NCBI GenBank assembly: GCA_944326035.1
Contig: CALVCS010000003.1
Coordinates: 1-64,000, forward strand
DNA from: an uncultured Alistipes sp.
GTDB lineage: Bacteria; Bacteroidota; Bacteroidia; Bacteroidales; Rikenellaceae
DNA: 64,000 bases
Direction of reading: 5' to 3'
Below, one piece after another: positions 61,844-64,000 of the stretch; position 1 is the stretch's first letter, and each line of letters begins with the position of its first letter. A program made the translations under genes and the position numbers. The notes under the pieces were generated by a model that saw only the letters and a program-made list of their open reading frames with translations, was not told the origin of the DNA and ran no database searches.

Positions 61844-63493
61844 ATGATGAACAAAGGCTTCCGTTTTTTCTGTTATATCGCTCTGTTTTCCCTGCTCTCC
61901 TGCATCAAGAACGATCTGCCGTATCCGGTCGTGGAGTTGAGCATCTTGTCGGTGGAGGGAACAGGGTTTACCTGTGAGGCGTCCGATATCGATGCCAAAA
62001 ATCGGGTGGTGACCCTGCACCTCGATGAAACGACCGATATCAGTCGTGTGGAAATCTCCAAAATAGCTATTACCGAAGGCGGAAAAGCCTCGGTGCCGCT
62101 CTCCGGTGAGTTTGACCTGAGGAGCGATTTGTCCATCACGCTGTCGCTCTATCAGGACTATGAGTGGACCCTGAAGGCCGAACAAACCATCGAACGGATC
62201 TTTACGGTCGAGTCGCAAATCGGAGCGGCGGAGTTCGATGTCGAACACCATACGGCCACGGTGCATGTGCCGGAAGGAACCGATATGGATCAGATTAAAA
62301 TCACGGAGCTGAAGCTCGGTCCGCGGGATATCACCACCATGACCCCGGATCCCTCGACCCTGACGTCGTTCGAAACCTATCGGACGGTGACGATTCGTTA
62401 TCATGCGTTCGAGGAGAAGTGGTCGTTGTACGTCATTCCGACCGAAGTGACAGCTCAGTTTACGCAGGTCGATGCGTGGACGCGGCTGATCTGGCTCTAT
62501 GCGTCGGGACGGAGCGGAACGGAGCTCGGGTTCCGTTACCGGAAACAGAACGATACGGAGTGGATTACCGTCCCGACGGAACAGATTACGGTGTCGGGAG
62601 GGGCCTTCTCGACCTGTCTGTCGGGCTTGGAACCGGAGCAGACCTATGAGTTGGTGGCCTATTCCGGTACGGATGAATCGGAGGTTCGTACAGCCACGAC
62701 CGGCGCGGAAACACCTCTAACCAATGGTGGCTTCGAACAGTGGTGCGTCGAAGGAAGTGTTGTCTATCCGGGACCTTCGTTGGCGGAGGCCTATTGGGGA
62801 ACCGGGAATCCGGGAGCCGCTATCGCCGGAGCGACGTTGACCGATAAGGTGACCGATCCGCGGCCAGGCAGCAGCGGGATGTATGCCGCTCGACTTGAGT
62901 CGAAGTTGGCCGGGGTGGCCGGGATCGGTAAACTGGCGGCCGGAAACCTCTTTATCGGCAAGTATGTGGGAACGCGCGGGACGAATGGTATCGTCGGATT
63001 CGGACGGCCGTTTACGCAACGACCGGTCGCTCTGAAAGGATGGGTGAAATATACCCGTGGGTTGATTACGGATGTCGGAACGACGCAGCCGACCGGGATG
63101 ACGATTGCCAAGGGCGATCCGGATAACGGGATCATCTATGTGGCCTTGGGGACCTGGACCCCTGCCGAGTACGGATATTGCGAAAAAGAGTCCGGCGATA
63201 ATAAGGTATTGGGAACGGACGAGATTCCGATCTGTGTCGATACACGCGATAAAAATACCTTCTTCAATTCCAACAGCCCGGCGGTGATCGCGTATGGGGA
63301 ATTGGTGCTCGACCAGACGATCGATCAGTGGCAGGAGTTTACGATCAAATTGAACTACACTGCGACAAATCTTGTGCCCACCCATCTGGTGATCGTATGT
63401 TCCGCCTCGCGTTATGGCGACTATTATATCGGTAGTCGGGATAGTAAAATGTGGGTGGATGATTTCGAGCTGGTATACGACGTGGGAGAGTAG
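61844..63493 (+). CDS. Fibronectin-like plus PCMD surface lipoprotein
   Basis: A 549-residue lipoprotein (lipobox LLSCIKND) starting three bases after barrel B. After an N-terminal beta region (about 25-200) with VVTLHLDETTDISRVEI, a fibronectin-like domain carries YRKQNDTEW and GLEPEQTYELVAYSGT. A PCMD domain of about 240 residues follows (LTNGGFEQWCVEGSVVYPG, DPRPGSSGMYAARLESK, GIGKLAAGNLFIGKYVGTRG). The last third closely parallels the DUF4493-PCMD protein four genes upstream, so a duplication is probable. Confidence 0.75.
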   Translation: MMNKGFRFFCYIALFSLLSCIKNDLPYPVVELSILSVEGTGFTCEASDIDAKNRVVTLHLDETTDISRVEISKIAITEGGKASVPLSGEFDLRSDLSITLSLYQDYEWTLKAEQTIERIFTVESQIGAAEFDVEHHTATVHVPEGTDMDQIKITELKLGPRDITTMTPDPSTLTSFETYRTVTIRYHAFEEKWSLYVIPTEVTAQFTQVDAWTRLIWLYASGRSGTELGFRYRKQNDTEWITVPTEQITVSGGAFSTCLSGLEPEQTYELVAYSGTDESEVRTATTGAETPLTNGGFEQWCVEGSVVYPGPSLAEAYWGTGNPGAAIAGATLTDKVTDPRPGSSGMYAARLESKLAGVAGIGKLAAGNLFIGKYVGTRGTNGIVGFGRPFTQRPVALKGWVKYTRGLITDVGTTQPTGMTIAKGDPDNGIIYVALGTWTPAEYGYCEKESGDNKVLGTDEIPICVDTRDKNTFFNSNSPAVIAYGELVLDQTIDQWQEFTIKLNYTATNLVPTHLVIVCSASRYGDYYIGSRDSKMWVDDFELVYDVGE

Positions 63494-63751
63494 CCTTAGG
63501 CCGATCGCCTACCGCCACAACGTCGGGGCCGAATGCTGGGATCAGCGTCTTTGGGACCAAATGCCGGGACCGAAATCTCAGAACTCGGACTCAGGAACCG
63601 GACTCGGGATATAAGGTAAAATGCTTGTTTTGCGGATGTTGCCGGGAGGAGGGAGCGAAAGAGGATCGTTAGGTCTTGGTGACTCCGCAAAAAGAACTGC
63701 TGTCGACCGAAAAATTTTAGTCAACCGTATCTCATATTCAAAAATAGTTTC

Positions 63752-63759
63752 TATCTTTG
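63752..63759 (+). promoter_or_regulatory. Bacteroidetes -7 box of the trp leader
   Basis: TATCTTTG is an exact match and lies 55 bases before the leader peptide start. No clear TTG precedes it at the usual distance. Confidence 0.5.
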
Positions 63760-63814
63760 TCATCAAGAAAGGGGAGGAGATTCCGCCCCGAGGGAATGAA
63801 ATACAAGACATACG

Positions 63815-63865
63815 ATGAATCTGTTTTCGGCTCATACTTGGTGGTGGCGCTCACAACTTATCTAA
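63815..63865 (+). CDS. Leader peptide with three consecutive tryptophans
   Basis: A 16-residue open frame MNLFSAHTWWWRSQLI ending in TAA. Three adjacent TGG codons (63839-63847) are the classic sensor for charged tRNA-Trp in attenuation of tryptophan biosynthesis. It lies about 55 bases after a -7 box and 42 bases before a perfect terminator hairpin, with two complementary segments between, as expected for ribosome-mediated attenuation. Trp residues are rare, and three in a row make a chance occurrence very unlikely. The structural gene (probably trpE) starts outside the window. Confidence 0.9.
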   Translation: MNLFSAHTWWWRSQLI

Positions 63866-63939
63866 AGGGTGAGTAGCTGACCTATGCCGAAAGATTGCAA
63901 TATGCTGACAAGGGCTGTCGAACTCACGACAGCCCTTGT
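63850..63939 (+). promoter_or_regulatory. Trp attenuator (antiterminator and terminator)
   Basis: Four segments can be traced. Segment 1, CTCAC at 63850-63854 inside the peptide frame, pairs with segment 2, GTGAGT at 63869-63874. Segment 2 also pairs with segment 3, ACTCAC at 63922-63927, which overlaps the terminator loop and 3' arm; the adjoining TGAC (63878-63881) with GTCG (63917-63920) extends the pairing into the 5' arm. The terminator is a perfect 13-bp stem, 63908-63920 with 63927-63939, followed by TTCGTTT. A ribosome stalled at the Trp codons leaves segment 2 free; one reaching the stop codon covers it. Confidence 0.85.
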
Positions 63940-63946
63940 TCGTTTA
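63908..63946 (+). terminator. Terminator stem of the trp attenuator
   Basis: ACAAGGGCTGTCG and its exact complement form a 13-bp stem with a six-base loop, ending in a T-rich tail (TTCGTTT). Confidence 0.9.
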
Positions 63947-64000
63947 CCCGCCGGTCGGTTTGACGCATGCCTGCTTCCCCTTCCGGAGAGGTGGCGGACC

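Noticed and set aside
1..64000. CRISPR arrays, rRNA and tRNA genes
   Set aside because: No set of identical direct repeats with regular unique spacers was seen; the short-period arrays have no spacers. No tRNA-like cloverleaf with a TTCGAAT-type arm was recognised in the gaps.

Overview
The window looks like a chromosomal segment of a moderately GC-rich member of the Bacteroidales. The evidence is the gene content (Bat aerotolerance genes, MetX, the long form of IspG, DUF4493/PCMD surface lipoproteins), promoters of the Bacteroidetes type (TAnnTTTG at -7, TTG at -33 where it can be found), start codons without Shine-Dalgarno sequences, and one hsdS-like gene at an AT-rich left edge. The high GC content would suit Alistipes or another Rikenellaceae member, but the sequence alone does not settle the genus.

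Layout. 1-1.66 kb: the end of an integrated mobile element, with the C-terminus of a mobilization protein facing a 5'-truncated AT-rich hsdS. 1.9-10.6 kb: housekeeping genes (apbE, a YegS-type lipid kinase, valS, lon, a ROK kinase). 10.6-17 kb: a candidate structured RNA, a GT2 glycosyltransferase, the overlapping cvpA-like/rsgA/trmH-like operon, and bioA with a new 41-residue membrane peptide behind it. 17.1-22.4 kb: an AraC regulator, then an orphan phage-like module (large and small terminase genes with overlapping reading frames, a small unknown gene, a CI/LexA-like repressor with an operator-like palindrome). 22.5-31.9 kb: ung, several envelope proteins of unknown function, a DUF3108 protein, a DUF6427-like membrane protein, a zinc-ribbon protein, purD and metX. 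32.3-44.8 kb: a GH2 protein that has lost both catalytic glutamates, ispG, a GH3 glycosidase, recG and a UvrD/PcrA helicase. 45.5-52.2 kb: a Bat locus in the order MoxR, DUF58, membrane protein, BatC, BatA, BatB, without batD or batE nearby. 52.6-63.5 kb: a tight seven-gene surface-lipoprotein/beta-barrel operon. 63.7-63.95 kb: a textbook transcription attenuator with a Trp-Trp-Trp leader peptide, almost certainly belonging to a tryptophan biosynthesis operon that starts just outside the window.

A recurrent oddity is the presence of decayed short tandem repeats. Five intergenic regions (15.1, 28.8-29.1, 31.96-32.06, 41.9-42.0 and 49.99-50.08 kb) contain arrays with periods of about 13 to 22 bases, several built on an oriented C-C-G-A-A-x-G-A core. 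The periods are mostly not multiples of three, and three arrays lie sense in the 5' leader of a gene. Coding sequences also carry low-complexity additions (RsgA, UvrD, both terminase proteins, BatC, the BatC-neighbour membrane protein and a beta-barrel protein).

The most rewarding objects to follow up are the trp attenuator, the repeat arrays, the catalytically dead GH2 protein, the dual-coded orphan terminase pair, the DUF4493/PCMD operon and the candidate RNA near 11.1 kb. No CRISPR array, rRNA or tRNA gene was recognised.
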